A stretch of 64,000 bases of DNA, from contig NC_039363.1 of NCBI RefSeq assembly GCF_003573695.1, forward strand, positions 167,106,747 to 167,170,746, read 5' to 3'. The notes under the pieces were generated by a model. It ran no database searches and was not told the DNA's origin. It saw only the letters and a list, made by a program, of their open reading frames with translations. The position numbers and the translations under genes are program-made. Shown in pieces: positions 1-9,538 of the stretch (positions within the stretch are counted from its first letter, which is position 1; every line of letters begins with the position of its first letter). The stretch comes from Papaver somniferum. Its lineage: Eukaryota > Streptophyta > Magnoliopsida > Ranunculales > Papaveraceae.

Positions 1-445
1 ATAATAATCTGATTTTCACTTAAAAGTCACGAAGAATACCAGATATATTTCTTCGATAATTTTCCGAAGATACTATGAATAGGTGATTTTTGAACAAGAG
101 TTCATCGAGAAAATGTGGATACTTTTCCGAAGATACCATGAACGGGTAGTACATCAAAAAAAAAAATTAGATACCATAGCCTCAAAAAGTCAAGATTGCG
201 GGAAAAGGTCATCAAATTCTACGAAGAAGAGTTGTCAATATCAGATAAAAATCACACCTCGATTATAATAATCATCTTTTGATAAATAACTCGAACATCC
301 TAGCAAAAATGCTTAAAAGCGAAAAAAAATGCTATATTGACACTGTATTCTAGTAGTTGACTTGCTTTGATCTGACGTGGCACTAATTTTTGCAGGTGAG
401 ATAATTCAAACAAGCAAAAGGTCGAGGGGATAGAGTTTAACGTAC
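1..445. other. Flank downstream of the PPO relic; no gene seen
   Basis: This AT-rich stretch follows, on the minus strand, a splice-donor-like GTACGT at 445-440 that ends the last recognisable PPO exon piece, so it may be the start of a PPO intron. I searched it for the PPO C-terminal domain (the DWL region) on the minus strand and did not see it. A short direct repeat (CCGAAGATAC followed by ATGAA) occurs near 63 and 128. The small plus-strand reading frame at 83-268 has no recognisable similarity. Confidence 0.5.
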
Positions 446-518
446 CTTGACCCTCACAAGCTGTTTGTGTTCATCATAGAAAAGAAAAGCAGCATTCAAG
501 AAATCAGGATCAGTGAAA
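446..518 (-). pseudogene. PPO: PPO pseudogene, piece beyond the MULE insertion
   Basis: After the MULE the minus strand reads TDPDFLNAAFLFYDEHKQLV, matching the conserved segment that follows CuB in plant PPOs. It ends at CAAG followed by GTACGT, a good splice donor. Introns occur in some plant PPO genes, so this may be a real exon end; read through, the frame meets a stop two codons later. Confidence 0.85.
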
Positions 519-816
519 GTAGGAAATACCAATAGGTCCTAGGAATAATATATTAGAGAGAGTCCAAACCAATTGACCTAGTCAATTATCTGTTTGGTCC
601 TTTTTGGGAAAATATATTATAGTTTGGTCCTAGAAATTATGTTCGGTCCTAGGGTGGACAATACCCACGCGGGATGACGTCATGGATGATGTAATTATCA
701 AATGGTAGTGGCAGAAATATCCTTTTAATGGGGACCATATATATACTCATTATTAGGAGAGAAGAGAATAATTTTCAGATTTATTTTCTCTCACCTTTTT
801 TTTTCTTTTCTAGATC

Positions 817-817
<1 letters not shown>

Positions 818-848
<31 letters not shown>

Positions 849-874
849 TTTTCTTTCTTCTTTTTTCTTCTGCT
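818..874. repeat. TTC/CTT microsatellite
   Basis: A run of TTC units (about 818-848) passes into degenerate CT-rich sequence. It sits near the left end of MULE-A, in the same relative position as the CT-rich tract (about 9780-9815) of the related element at 9539. Confidence 0.9.
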
Positions 875-1280
875 ACTACGATGGTGTGTGAAGATGAAGA
901 TGATAATGAAACGATGAAGATTTGTATTTTTTTTTATTTGTGTTTGTTGTTATTTGCTGTTGAAGATGGTGGAGATGATGAAGACGATTTTGTAATGAAT
1001 TTTTCTTGAATTTTTTTGTCTCTGCTGTTGATGATGATGAAGAAGATAAAGATGAAGATGATGATGATGATGAAGTCGATGATGATTTTTCATTTTTTTC
1101 GTCATTTTTTCATGTTGATGTTGTTGAAGATGATGAAAAAGATGAACATCTGTTGTTGTTGCTACTGTCAAAGAAGATGAAGATTGAAACGAAGATGATG
1201 AAGAAGATTTTCGATGTTGCTGTTGCTGTTGAATTACGAAGAATTTATTTCTACTGCTGTTGAATACGACGAAGATGATG

Positions 1281-1660
1281 ATGATGCAGTTCATTCCATA
1301 AATGAAGTCTGTTTTTTTGAGGTTTTTATATGGAGTTCATTTCTGGAATGAACTCTGTTTTTTTAGGTTTTTATATGGAGTTCATTTATGGAATGAACTC
1401 TGTTTTTTTTAGGTTTTTATATGTAGTTCATTTCTGGAATGAACTCTGTTTTTTTAGGTTTTATACGGAGTTCATTTCTGGAATGAACTCTGGTATTTTT
1501 AGGTTTTTATACGGAGTTCATTTCTGGAATGAACTCTGGTTTATATAGGTTTTTATCAGGAGTTCATTTTTTGAATGAACTCTGGTTTATATAGGCTTTT
1601 ATTAGGAATTCATTTCTGGAATGAAGTCTGGTTTATACAGTTTTCATCAGGCAGAATGAA
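1281..1660. repeat. Tandem array of ~46-bp units, each with a palindrome
   Basis: Seven to eight diverging copies of a unit made of a T-rich AGGTTTTTATA part and an inverted repeat GAGTTCATT / GAATGAACTC with a 2-4 base loop. Each copy can fold into a hairpin. The array lies close to the right terminus of MULE-A. Confidence 0.92.
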
Positions 1661-1813
1661 CTGCTACAAGAAAATAAGTAAAAATTAACACGGAAGGGTA
1701 TTTTTGTCAGTTTTATATTTTTCGATAATTATGGACCAAACAGTAAAGGAGATTACCTAAAGGACCAAACAAACATGGGACCACCTAAAAAAGGACCAAA
1801 CGATTATTTTCCC

Positions 1814-2287
1814 TCAGTGAAATCCTTCCGTTTCCCTCCTAAACCTTTCCATATAGTCCACATTCGGTCACAGTTCGAATGATGAGCGTAGAAGATCGGA
1901 TCCCTCGCTGCAGAATAGAAATCACCCATGTCTTCAAGGTTAGGTTGCGTTCTATCTCCGACCCAATTATGAACAGGACCGTGCGAAACATGCTCAATTG
2001 TTCCCGCGCCAGGATTCTCTGCTTCGCCTGCTCGATGTGGAGATCCTAGGAATAACGTTGCTGTCTTTGCACCTACCACTTGCCGGTACATCGTAGTAAG
2101 ATTATTAGTGCACTGTTGTTGTGCAGGGAGATTAGGATCAACATGAAGGTGGTAGTTTAGATCGAGTAGATATGGCGGTTGATGTTTAGCGTCACGAAAT
2201 TCGTCGTAAAGAGAAGAACCCTTCTTTGCAAAGATTGATGGAAATCTCATACCAGCCGGAGTATCCCAGTTCCAGAATGGTAAAGCG
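1814..2287 (-). pseudogene. PPO: PPO pseudogene, central piece with CuB site
   Basis: This piece continues directly from HPTFA with LPFWNWDTPAGMRFPSIF, a PPO signature. It carries the CuB region: HGPVHNWVGD and then DPIFYAHHSNCDRMW, with the copper-ligand histidines in place. It runs through WKGLGGKRKDFT to the MULE insertion point. The frame is open across the whole piece. Bases 2283-2287 (AAGCG) are the left copy of the LTR-element TSD and 1814-1822 the right copy of the MULE TSD. Confidence 0.93.
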
Positions 2288-2840
2288 TGTTGGATATTTT
2301 CAATAGTATAGAAAATAAAATGTTTTCGTTTTTGGTTTGCCGCTATGACGGGGGAGCTTCTTGTGTTGAATAAACACAATGGATGTTAGTTGGAGATGAA
2401 GATACACCTCTAAAGGGTGTGATGGTTCATAAAAGACACAACCATTCTCAATAGACACCTTATGTGTCTTTTGGAAGTGAAGAGGCATCTCCAATAGGCA
2501 TGAGTTCCCTATAAGTAGTGATGATTTGTTTTCATTCAAACAATGGAAAAACATATCTAAAACATCTGATTTCTTTTCTCTCTAAGCATCATCAGAATCT
2601 AAATACTGTGTGTTCTTGGTTGGGTCAAGGGAAGTACAACTCTTGAACCCAATTACGTTGTCAGGGCTTCAATGTATCTTGAAAGCAATATTTCGCTGAC
2701 CGGTTGTACTCGCCAATTATTTGGGAATGGTCGAAATAATTTCTGAAAAGAATCGCAAGGCCTTGAATCTCCAGTGATACAACATTCCTTTTCGTTCTTA
2801 GATTTTTCATCCTCTATATTTTTAGCCTAATTTTCCAACA
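2288..2840 (+). repeat. Left LTR of the 2288-5106 element
   Basis: A 553-bp direct repeat of 4554-5106 with TG...CA ends. Reading frames seen on its minus strand occur in both LTRs and are not genes. Confidence 0.95.
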
Positions 2841-4553
2841 GTTTTCAGCAATTAAGGTACCCGTACCAGTGCATTGGATTTGAAGTTTTATTTCTATTCA
2901 GAAATGTTCTGAGCCGTGTTTCGGAAGAAATTGACACACACGGTACTTGGAAAAGAAGTGTTGGTAAATGACATATGATTGGTTATGTGACATTAGAGGA
3001 GTATTGTCATGAATTCTCTAAGATTAGAGAACCAATAGAGATCACCAATGATTGTTGAGACTACAATTCTTTGGTACGGGTGTAACTCTTGCGATAAGAA
3101 TTATAAATTTAGAAGTCTGAAATCATCAATAAATGTTGAGATAATTCTTGCATTAAGAGTTATATGGTTCCAAATCTGGAAATTGGCATGTCTTAAATGA
3201 CATCGAAAGGAAAGTGGAATACCGGCTATATGTAACGTATTGGAAGATTGGGCGGCCGACCAAATATCCAACGATGAGGTGTTACGATACCGATGAATAA
3301 ATTATGAACATTTGCATTACATAATGTAAAATGTTAAATAGACATTGTCTATATTTTTGGGTATAAATTTGTAGAAGATTGGGCATGAGTAGAGGAGTTA
3401 CTCATCGTAATAATGTGCTTGTTGAAATAGCAAGTAAGTTGCCGACAAATTTTCTATGCCTCTAGTGTATGCAAGTCTATGACGACTTCTTGTGAATTAA
3501 CAGTAAATGTTAATTAGGATCACTAGAGAAGTTACAGTTATTTTGTGAAATTAAAGAGGAACATTTTTAATAATGTTTTCAAAATTGATTGCATGAGTAG
3601 ATGCAATTAATGAGGAGGAATGGCTTGGAAACAAACTTGTACAGATCCCATTTTGGAAGAAGCCATTTCAAGCGGTCTTGATTAATTGTGAGAATCAGGA
3701 TATGAATCTATAATGTCTCTAATGAGAGTTATAATGAAAAAGTCAAGATATGCAAGTCTTCGAAATTGAACGGTAAGTGAAATACTCAAGAAAGAAGTAA
3801 TTGCAGTTAGCCATTGAAACGGGCTAGAACTTGGAAGACCAATTATGAAGAGTCTCCCAAAGGAAATAATTCCAATGAAGTATACATAAATGGGACTAAG
3901 GTCTGTGAATGAAAGTTCGATCACCCATAGCAAAAACCCAACCTATGTTTTGAAAAAGATAAACAAGGTTCAATGTGGTACCAACAAGTTATGGAAGTGA
4001 TTATGGTGCACTAAGTATAAAACTTATCATTTCTGTTTAGTGCATATTCTGCAAGAAAATAGGATGGATGAAAATCCTTAATAAGTCTAACTTTTATCAC
4101 AAGGTGTCTCGCAGAAACACCTTCGAGACTTACCTATATGAGTATGGAAATCAGGCTGTTTCCTAAGAGAAGAAGACCGTTCTCTAAATCAGACTCATGA
4201 ATCCATGATAAGCACGGGGCAATTAATGTGTTGAGCTACAGAACACACAATCTATGAAATCAATATGTGTGGAGATTCCGGTTTTATCACATGGGGTACT
4301 TGGTTCAAGACTGGTTTCATCACTGAACCCCGATAAGACTTTGAATTTCTTACACTAAGTGAAGGTTCAAATCCAAAAGATACATATCATTTATGTATTG
4401 ATTTCAACGATGATGCTTATTTCCCAATTGAGCTTGAAATACGTTGGCTTGATCCCACTCGGGTACGTAGGCAGTCACTTGAGTGACGCAGCCACTCCGG
4501 TTTTGTAAGTTTTACTTTATTTTCTGTTTTGGTTTTTGAAAATAGGGGGAGAT
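2841..4553 (+). other. Non-coding interior of the 2288-5106 element
   Basis: No retroviral-type domain is recognisable on either strand. The right part holds GATCCCACTCGGGTACGTAG and a purine-rich tract before the LTR. The longest open frame (3682-3933, minus) has no recognised similarity. Confidence 0.7.
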
Positions 4554-5106
4554 TGTTGGGTATTTTCAATAACATAGAAAATAGAATGTTTTCGTTTTTG
4601 GTTTGCCGCTATGACAGGGGAGCTTCCTGTGTTGAATAAACACAATGGATGTTAGTTGGAGATGAAGAGACACCTCTAAAGCGTGTGATGGTTCATAAAA
4701 GACACAACCATTCTCAATAGACACCTTATGTGTCTTTTGGAAGTGAAGAGGCATCTCCAATAGGCATGAGTTCTCTATAAGTAGTGATGATTTGTTTTCA
4801 TTCAAACAATGGAAAAACATATCCAAAACATCTGATTTCTTTTCTCTCTAAGCATCATCAGAATCTAAATACTGTGTGTTCTTGGTTGGGTCAAGGGAAG
4901 TACAACTCTTGAACCCAATTATGTTGTTAGGGCTTCATTGTATCCTGAAAGAAATATTTCGCTGACCGATTGTACTCGCCAATTATTTGGGAATGGTCGA
5001 AATAATTGCTGAAAAGAATCGCAAGGCCTTGAAGCTCCAGTGATACAACATTCCTTTTCGTTCTTAGATTTTTCATCCACTATATTTTTAGCATAATTTT
5101 CCAACA
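4554..5106 (+). repeat. Right LTR of the 2288-5106 element
   Basis: A 553-bp direct repeat of 2288-2840, preceded by the polypurine tract and followed by TSD copy AAGCG. Confidence 0.95.
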
Positions 5107-5563
5107 AAGCGAAAGTCGGATGACCAATTAAACTACCCAATATTTTCTCATCAACTAAATGAGCAGCTCGACGAACCCTGAGAGGAGTGGAAGGACATGG
5201 TAGTTGAGAATCAATGATCTTCGTGCCTGGTGGGGGACAACAATTTATCGGTGCCGCACCAGCCGGGAGATGAGCCGGACCACATTTTGATAAATCAGGT
5301 GGACCTATCGGTACCGCCATATCCGCATGTTGCGCATCCAACCCAGCTGTTGTTGCACCGTACAAACTTCCTAACCCAATAAGCACATTTCTTCGGTCAA
5401 TGAAATTAGCTCTACACTGAATAATCCGAGGATAATTATAGTTAATTTTCCTAATCACAGAAATTTGTGTTTTGTTTCGACTTTGAAAGGAACTAGGAGG
5501 GGTTGCCGATAAACCCCTGGAAGAAGCATTGCAAATGGAGTTAAGAGAATAAAGAGAAGCCAT
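5107..5563 (-). pseudogene. PPO: PPO pseudogene, N-terminal piece with transit peptide
   Basis: The start is the ATG at 5563, in a good context (GCCATGG on the minus strand). Residues 1 to about 50 are rich in Ser, Asn, Arg and Lys and free of acidic residues, as in a stromal transit peptide. A DRR followed by a hydrophobic stretch (NVLIGLGSLYGATTAG) and AxA-like sites looks like the twin-arginine thylakoid signal typical of PPO. The mature N-terminus has the family's paired cysteines (KCGPA, NCCPP) and the PLRVRRAAH motif. The sequence then jumps to EKILGSLIGHPTFA, showing the CuA deletion. The open frame continues for about 60 codons into the LTR (to 4919), but those residues are retroelement sequence. 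Confidence 0.92.
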
Positions 5564-5798
5564 GGCTTTCTTTGAATACTGAGGAGCTTGCTCGATATAT
5601 GTTTGTTTTTGTAGTCCGAACTATGTACAGCAAGTGGATGAAAGGGTGCTTATTAATCTGAAGATGAACTAATAAAAATGTACAAATCTAAAGTTAGATG
5701 CCCCTACGACTTGCTAGAGGATTACCATAAACTAATACAGTACAGCTATATCATCAAGTATTATTATGTATAAAAAGGGACACTGGACTATATCAAAA
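5564..5798 (-). promoter_or_regulatory. Upstream flank of the PPO relic
   Basis: These about 235 bp lie between the PPO start codon and a hAT-like insertion. On the minus strand a TATATAT-like sequence lies only about 35 bp before the ATG (near 5600), close for a functional TATA box. No other motif is recognised. The ancestral promoter was probably separated from the gene by the hAT insertion. Confidence 0.35.
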
Positions 5799-6894
5799 CA
5801 GGGCTTAATTGGGGCCCAAGAAATAATTAGGGGCCTCAGAAATTTTATTCCCACCCCAAAAAATCTACTTCCACCCAAAATATATTGAAAGTATTGTTTT
5901 ACCCTTCACTAAATCTAAAACTTAAAATTCTATTAACCCTTAACTCTAAACCCCAACTCATTTTCATTTTTAAATCCAAAAAAATAATCAGTCCCCTCCT
6001 CCCATCCCTCTCGACTCTCCATCACTACTGAAAAATAAAAGTCGTCAACCTCATAGTTATATACCGTAACGATTTTTCATATGCATGTTATTTGTATGAA
6101 AAATCGTTGATGTCTAGAATGTAGGAGATAACGATCTTTTTTCTAGGTTTTGACGACCCCTTTTTATACACTAACGACTCTTTATGACCAAAAACTATAT
6201 CTCTGTCCAAAAAAATGGAAGGATCGTCATTGTTTATTCGAGAATCGTCACCAAATTTGGTAGAGTCGTCATGATATTGAAGACGACCCTCATAATTAGT
6301 CATTGTTTATTGACGACTCTAAACAGTCGTTAATGCTTATAAAAGAGTCGTTATCCTCTTCTAAGATTCGGAAATACATTAAAGGGTCGTCAACGACCCT
6401 CATGAGTCCTCTTTGTTTATTGACGACCCTAAACAGTCGTTAATGCTTATAAAAGAGTTGTTATCTTCTTCCAATGTATATCCGCCATTAGTGACTCTTC
6501 AAAGAAGATAACGACTCTTTTATAAGCATTAACGACTGTTCAGAGTCGTCAGAAGTAATGACGAATTATGAGCGTCGTTTTGAGGGTCGTTTTAAAAACT
6601 TTAATGATTGTTAGGAGTCGTTATTGAAATACTTCACTACCTTGACGACTTTTCATGCAGGTCTGGGCAAAAAAAAAATTGCAAACAAAAATTTTGGAGA
6701 AAAAAGAAGGTTAAAATCAAATTAAGTGAGAATAACACTAATTAAATAAAATTATCACTAATTAAATAAGGATAGGTTAGTATTTTTTTAAAAAAATTGG
6801 ATAAGGGGTGACTCAAATTAGGTTTTAGTGACCTTTTTTTTGTCCTTTAGTGTGAGGCCTCTAATTATTTTTCGGGACCCCCAATTAAGTTCTG
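5799..6894. mobile_element. Non-autonomous hAT-like element with internal hairpin repeats
   Basis: The element is 1,096 bp and flanked by a perfect 8-bp duplication TATCAAAA (5791-5798 and 6895-6902), the TSD length of hAT transposons. The terminal inverted repeats begin CAGGGCTTAATTGGGG (left) and CAGAACTTAATTGGGGG (right, read inward), starting with the CAGGG-type end of hAT elements. Similarity continues for about 50 bp, through AATAATTAGGGGCCTCA. The inside (6060-6660) holds repeated GACGACTC / AGTCGTTA units in both orientations. No transposase is seen. Confidence 0.88.
6060..6660. repeat. Direct and inverted GTCGT-rich repeats inside the hAT-like element
   Basis: A segment with AACAGTCGTTAATGC followed by AGAGTCGTTATC occurs near 6312 and 6429 in the same orientation and as its reverse complement near 6494-6550. 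The region could fold into a long hairpin. Confidence 0.8.
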
Positions 6895-6957
6895 TATCAA
6901 AAGTCTAAACTAATACTCCATAATTAGAAAAATCAAGTTGAAAACCAACTGAAGAAA

Positions 6958-6986
6958 TAAAGAAAGAAAGAAAGAAAGAAAGAAAG
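6958..6986. repeat. GAAA microsatellite
   Basis: About seven perfect AGAA/GAAA units, lying between the hAT-like element and an RNase H relic. Confidence 0.95.
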
Positions 6987-7149
6987 TGGGATGATTAATC
7001 TGTTTGGATTAGATTTAACAGCATTGCCGGGTGAAAATTTCCTTCCGCGCATTTCTTTAAGAAACTCTAGTGCTTTCACAACATGTATTTCTTCGAAAAA
7101 TACCCTTAATAATGGTATCGTGCGTGATAGCATTAACATCTGGTACACA

Positions 7150-7515
7150 GCCTCGTTTAATCTATGTGTGGCAGACACCTGATTTAGGAATTGCTAAAAT
7201 CAATATTGATGCTTCATTTTGTCATTTAATCAACTTGGTACTGCTTTGGTGCCTCGTATTCATACAGGACAATGCAGAAGCATCAAAGGAACGTATACCG
7301 AAGGAGCCTCTGAGTTCAGATCAAGGAGAATGGTTGGCTGTTCGAGAGGCTTTACAGTGGGCGAAAGCAAGGAATCAGGGAAAATCCATACTGAAGCCCA
7401 AAACTGGTCATTGAGTCGATCTTGGCAGAAATTCATTTTAAACTTGAAAATCTAGCTTCCGAATTCGAGAAGTTTGCTGAAAATTTCGACCACCAGTATT
7501 TTGTAGAGATCAGAC
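7150..7515 (+). pseudogene. Relic of a plant LINE-type RNase H domain
   Basis: Frame-shifted plus-strand pieces read YVWQTPDLGIAKINIDASF, then FNQLGTALVPRIHTGQC, EWLAVREALQWAKARN, and VIES followed by LAEIHFKLENLASEFEKF. The order and motifs (the first Asp in INIDAS, the Glu in the ALQWA helix, the Asp/Glu-containing VIES strand) fit the plant RNase H-like domain found at the end of LINE ORF2 and in related non-LTR proteins. At least two frame changes make it non-functional. It is a different copy from the LINE that starts at 7571. Confidence 0.6.
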
Positions 7516-7570
7516 ACTAACAGAGATTTGAATCTGAACGGAAAAACAATATCAAAAAAGGAAAAAGAAG

Positions 7571-8161
7571 ACAGGGTGATCCTTTATCACCCTATCTATT
7601 TATCCTCGCCATGGAGTCTTTCTCAAGGTTCTTAGCTCACTGCGAAACAACGGGGCAAATAACAGGCATGAAGATATCACGTTCTGCTCCAAAGATCAAT
7701 CATCTGCTATTTGCAGATGATTGTCTTCTATTTTGTAAAGCCAATGAGGTACAGGTTCAGAAACTGCTAAGTGTGATCCAGCAATTCTCTTCGTGCTCAG
7801 GACAGCTGATTAATTTTAACAAATCAGCAGTGTTCTTTAGCTCTAATCTTTCTCCTGATGTTTGTCAGACTATCAGTGGAATTTTACAAGTCCGGGAATT
7901 AAACATATCAGATGAAAAATATCTTGGCCTTCCTTTCTTTTTTGGCAGGAAAAAGCGAATTCCTTTCTCTATTCTATGCGACAAAATGGATAACAGATTT
8001 GCTAAATGGAATGGTGGGAATATGTCTGAGGCAGCTAGATCAGTTATGGTCAAGAATGTCTTCAATGCAATACCGATTCATCATATGACAATTTTCAGAT
8101 TACCAGATGTTACCATTAAACAGATGAGCACAAAACAACAGCAATTCTGGAGGAATAAGAA
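7571..8161 (+). pseudogene. LINE-1 ORF2 part 1: reverse transcriptase core
   Basis: The open frame carries QGDPLSPYLFILAMESFSRF and the catalytic-loop motif LLFADDCLLFCKA (the Asp-Asp pair of RT), followed by QLINFNKSAVFFSSN and YLGLPFFFGRKK of the thumb and connection region. It ends in QQQFWRNKN, where a MULE is inserted. The 5' two thirds of ORF2 (endonuclease and first RT motifs) are absent. Confidence 0.92.
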
Positions 8162-8991
8162 CGGTTCTGCTACATGAACAGCAGCATAACAGCTGCTTGA
8201 CAGCGAATGACGACGTGGCAATCCCGTGGCAGAGAAAAAAACTACTGCTATTAACACGTCACGATAATTAAATGAAGAGAACATGTCAGCGTTGGATTTA
8301 CTTCACGGTTAAGATGAACACCAAAAGTACAGTTTAGATTCTTAATACTTCTCTTTCCAATCCTTTGTTCTTCTTCGTAACGAAATCAGACTTCCTAAAT
8401 TTGATTTCTATGACCATAGTTTCAGTAATACCAGAAGGTCGTTCATCGTAATTCTTAAGATTTCTTATCACAGATTTTGTAATTTTTTGGGAATTATTAT
8501 TAACGATCAATTCAAAACCAAATTACCAATTAGGTTTAGAAATACATAGATCGAATCTGAATCTTATAATCAATTAGTCATTCTGATTGGGTCTCTTATT
8601 TTAACTATGGGCTTTTTCGTGGATCGATTTTTACTTTTATAGATAGCACTACCTCAGATTCTCAATCAAGATGAATAAGGTATTGTTGTTAGTCATCAAT
8701 GGTCATAAAAAATAATAGAAGTGGAAATTTTTTGCAGGAGAAGAAAAACGAGTAAAAAGATGAAAAGAAGGTTTGTTTGTGTATGATGTTCATCTTCTCT
8801 ATCTCCGGTAGGTGAGAGTTTCAATTACTGTACAGACATTAATGGGAAAGAAGAAGGAAAAACCTTGAGAATTATTTTCGTTTGCTCAAGTGACGTGGCA
8901 AAGATAAAAACAGTCTCTTTCTGCCACATATTTGGCCAAGTCAAAAAATGCTGTCATTCAGCTGTTAATCAGCTGGCTATATAGCATTTTC
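8162..8991. mobile_element. Non-autonomous MULE (MULE-B) with ~75-bp terminal inverted repeats
   Basis: An 830-bp insertion in LINE-1 ORF2, flanked by GGAATAAGAA at 8152-8161 and 8992-9001 (9-10 bp TSD). The ends are long imperfect inverted repeats: left ATAACAGCTGCTTGACAGC and GTGGCAGAGAAA correspond to right (inverted) TTAACAGCTGAATGACAGC and GTGGCAGAAAGA. No coding capacity is seen. It is a different family from MULE-A and MULE-C. Confidence 0.87.
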
Positions 8992-9001
8992 GGAATAAGA
9001 A

Positions 9002-9538
9002 ATCGTGTAGAGGAAACCATGTCATTACTTGGAAAAGAACGTAAAAACCTAAAGAGGAAGGGGGTTGGGTTTTCGTGATATGCAAGTTTTCAACGGGGCC
9101 CTATTGGCGAAATCCGCATGGAAGCTTTGCTCTGACACGGACTCTATGATGACAAAATCTCTAAAAGCCAAATACTTTCAAGATGAAGATCTTTTCAATC
9201 TTAAACAGAAGTCTAACACGACTTGGTCTTGGAGAAGTTTGAGTTTTGAGATAGCGTTTGTGCAAACAAACTCTTGCTAGTGCCTAGGAAACGGAAGGAA
9301 GATTCTAATATGGAAGCACATATGGATTCAATCTCTTTCTAAGCCTCCAGTTCCAAAGTCAGGCTGTACTTCTAATCATAATTACAAGTATGTGCATGAA
9401 CTCTTTTGTCATAACACCAATTCCTGGGATACTCACATCCTGCAAGATCCTTTTGAACCTAATATTGTCAACATCATCATGAGTATAAAGATTCATCGAA
9501 ATTGTGAAGATAGGCTTATTTGGCTGTTGGAAAGGAAC
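9002..9538 (+). pseudogene. LINE-1 ORF2 part 2 (after RT)
   Basis: Continues with CRGNHVITWK, then (frame-shifted) GFRDMQVFNGALLAKSAWKL, KAKYFQDEDLFN and TTWSWRSL, and ends with EDRLIWLLERN at the MULE-C insertion site. Stop codons and a frame change show decay. The second LINE (30990-32279) has the same order in GFRDLHLFNRSLLAKSAWKL. Confidence 0.85.

Larger units (their letters stand above)
519..1813. mobile_element. Non-autonomous Mutator-like element (MULE-A) in PPO
   Basis: The element is 1,295 bp and is flanked by a perfect 9-bp duplication TCAGTGAAA (510-518 and 1814-1822), the TSD length of Mutator elements. The ends are imperfect inverted repeats: the left begins TAGGAAATACCAATAGGTCC and the right, read inward, begins GGGAAAATAATCG and then TTTGGTCC. 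The inside holds a CT/TTC-rich tract, long GAT/GAA-rich low-complexity sequence (which creates spurious acidic reading frames) and a tandem array near the right end. No transposase is seen. Its termini match those of the element at 9539-12623. Confidence 0.88.
2288..5106 (+). mobile_element. Short LTR retrotransposon (non-autonomous, copia-like ends) in PPO
   Basis: Two 553-bp direct LTRs (2288-2840 and 4554-5106), both TGTTGG...CCAACA, flank a 1.7-kb inside. The 5-bp TSD AAGCG lies at 2283-2287 and 5107-5111. A purine tract GGGGGAGAT directly before the right LTR (4545-4553) sets the plus orientation and is typical of Ty1/copia polypurine tracts. I count about 20 mismatches between the LTRs by eye (about 96% identity). 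No gag or pol domain is visible inside and the usual copia primer-binding sequence is not evident after 2840, so this is a non-autonomous (LARD/TRIM-like) element. Confidence 0.93.
446..5563 (-). pseudogene. PPO: Polyphenol oxidase pseudogene, split by two transposons and lacking CuA
   Basis: On the minus strand three coding pieces join into one plant polyphenol oxidase (catechol oxidase, a type-3 copper enzyme of the thylakoid lumen): 5563-5107 (N-terminus), 2287-1814 (central and CuB) and 518-446 (after CuB). They are separated by an LTR retrotransposon (2288-5106) and a MULE (519-1813). Removing each insertion and one TSD copy restores the reading frame. A third lesion is independent of the insertions: the protein runs from RRAAHLVD straight to EKILGSLIG. 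In the family these motifs are separated by about 65 residues that hold the CuA histidines and the HCAYC motif. After LVRVK there is a donor-like GTACGT, and the C-terminal domains are not seen. The gene cannot encode an active enzyme. Confidence 0.93.

Noticed and set aside
728..1294. Reading frames on both strands giving Ser/Phe-rich and Asp/Glu-rich peptides
   Set aside because: They are translations of TTC/GAT/GAA low-complexity DNA inside MULE-A; no domain and no splice context.
1281..1660. CRISPR-like array
   Set aside because: The repeats are contiguous tandem units with no unique spacers, in a plant nuclear transposon.
2300..2554. Minus-strand 84-codon ORF, also present at 4566-4826
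   Set aside because: It recurs because both copies are LTRs of one element; no recognisable protein.
4919..5106. C-terminal 60 codons of the open frame that begins with the PPO transit peptide
   Set aside because: These codons are LTR sequence read through by chance after the insertion; they are not PPO.
6933..7182. Overlapping small ORFs on both strands
   Set aside because: No domain; they lie between a microsatellite and the RNase H relic.
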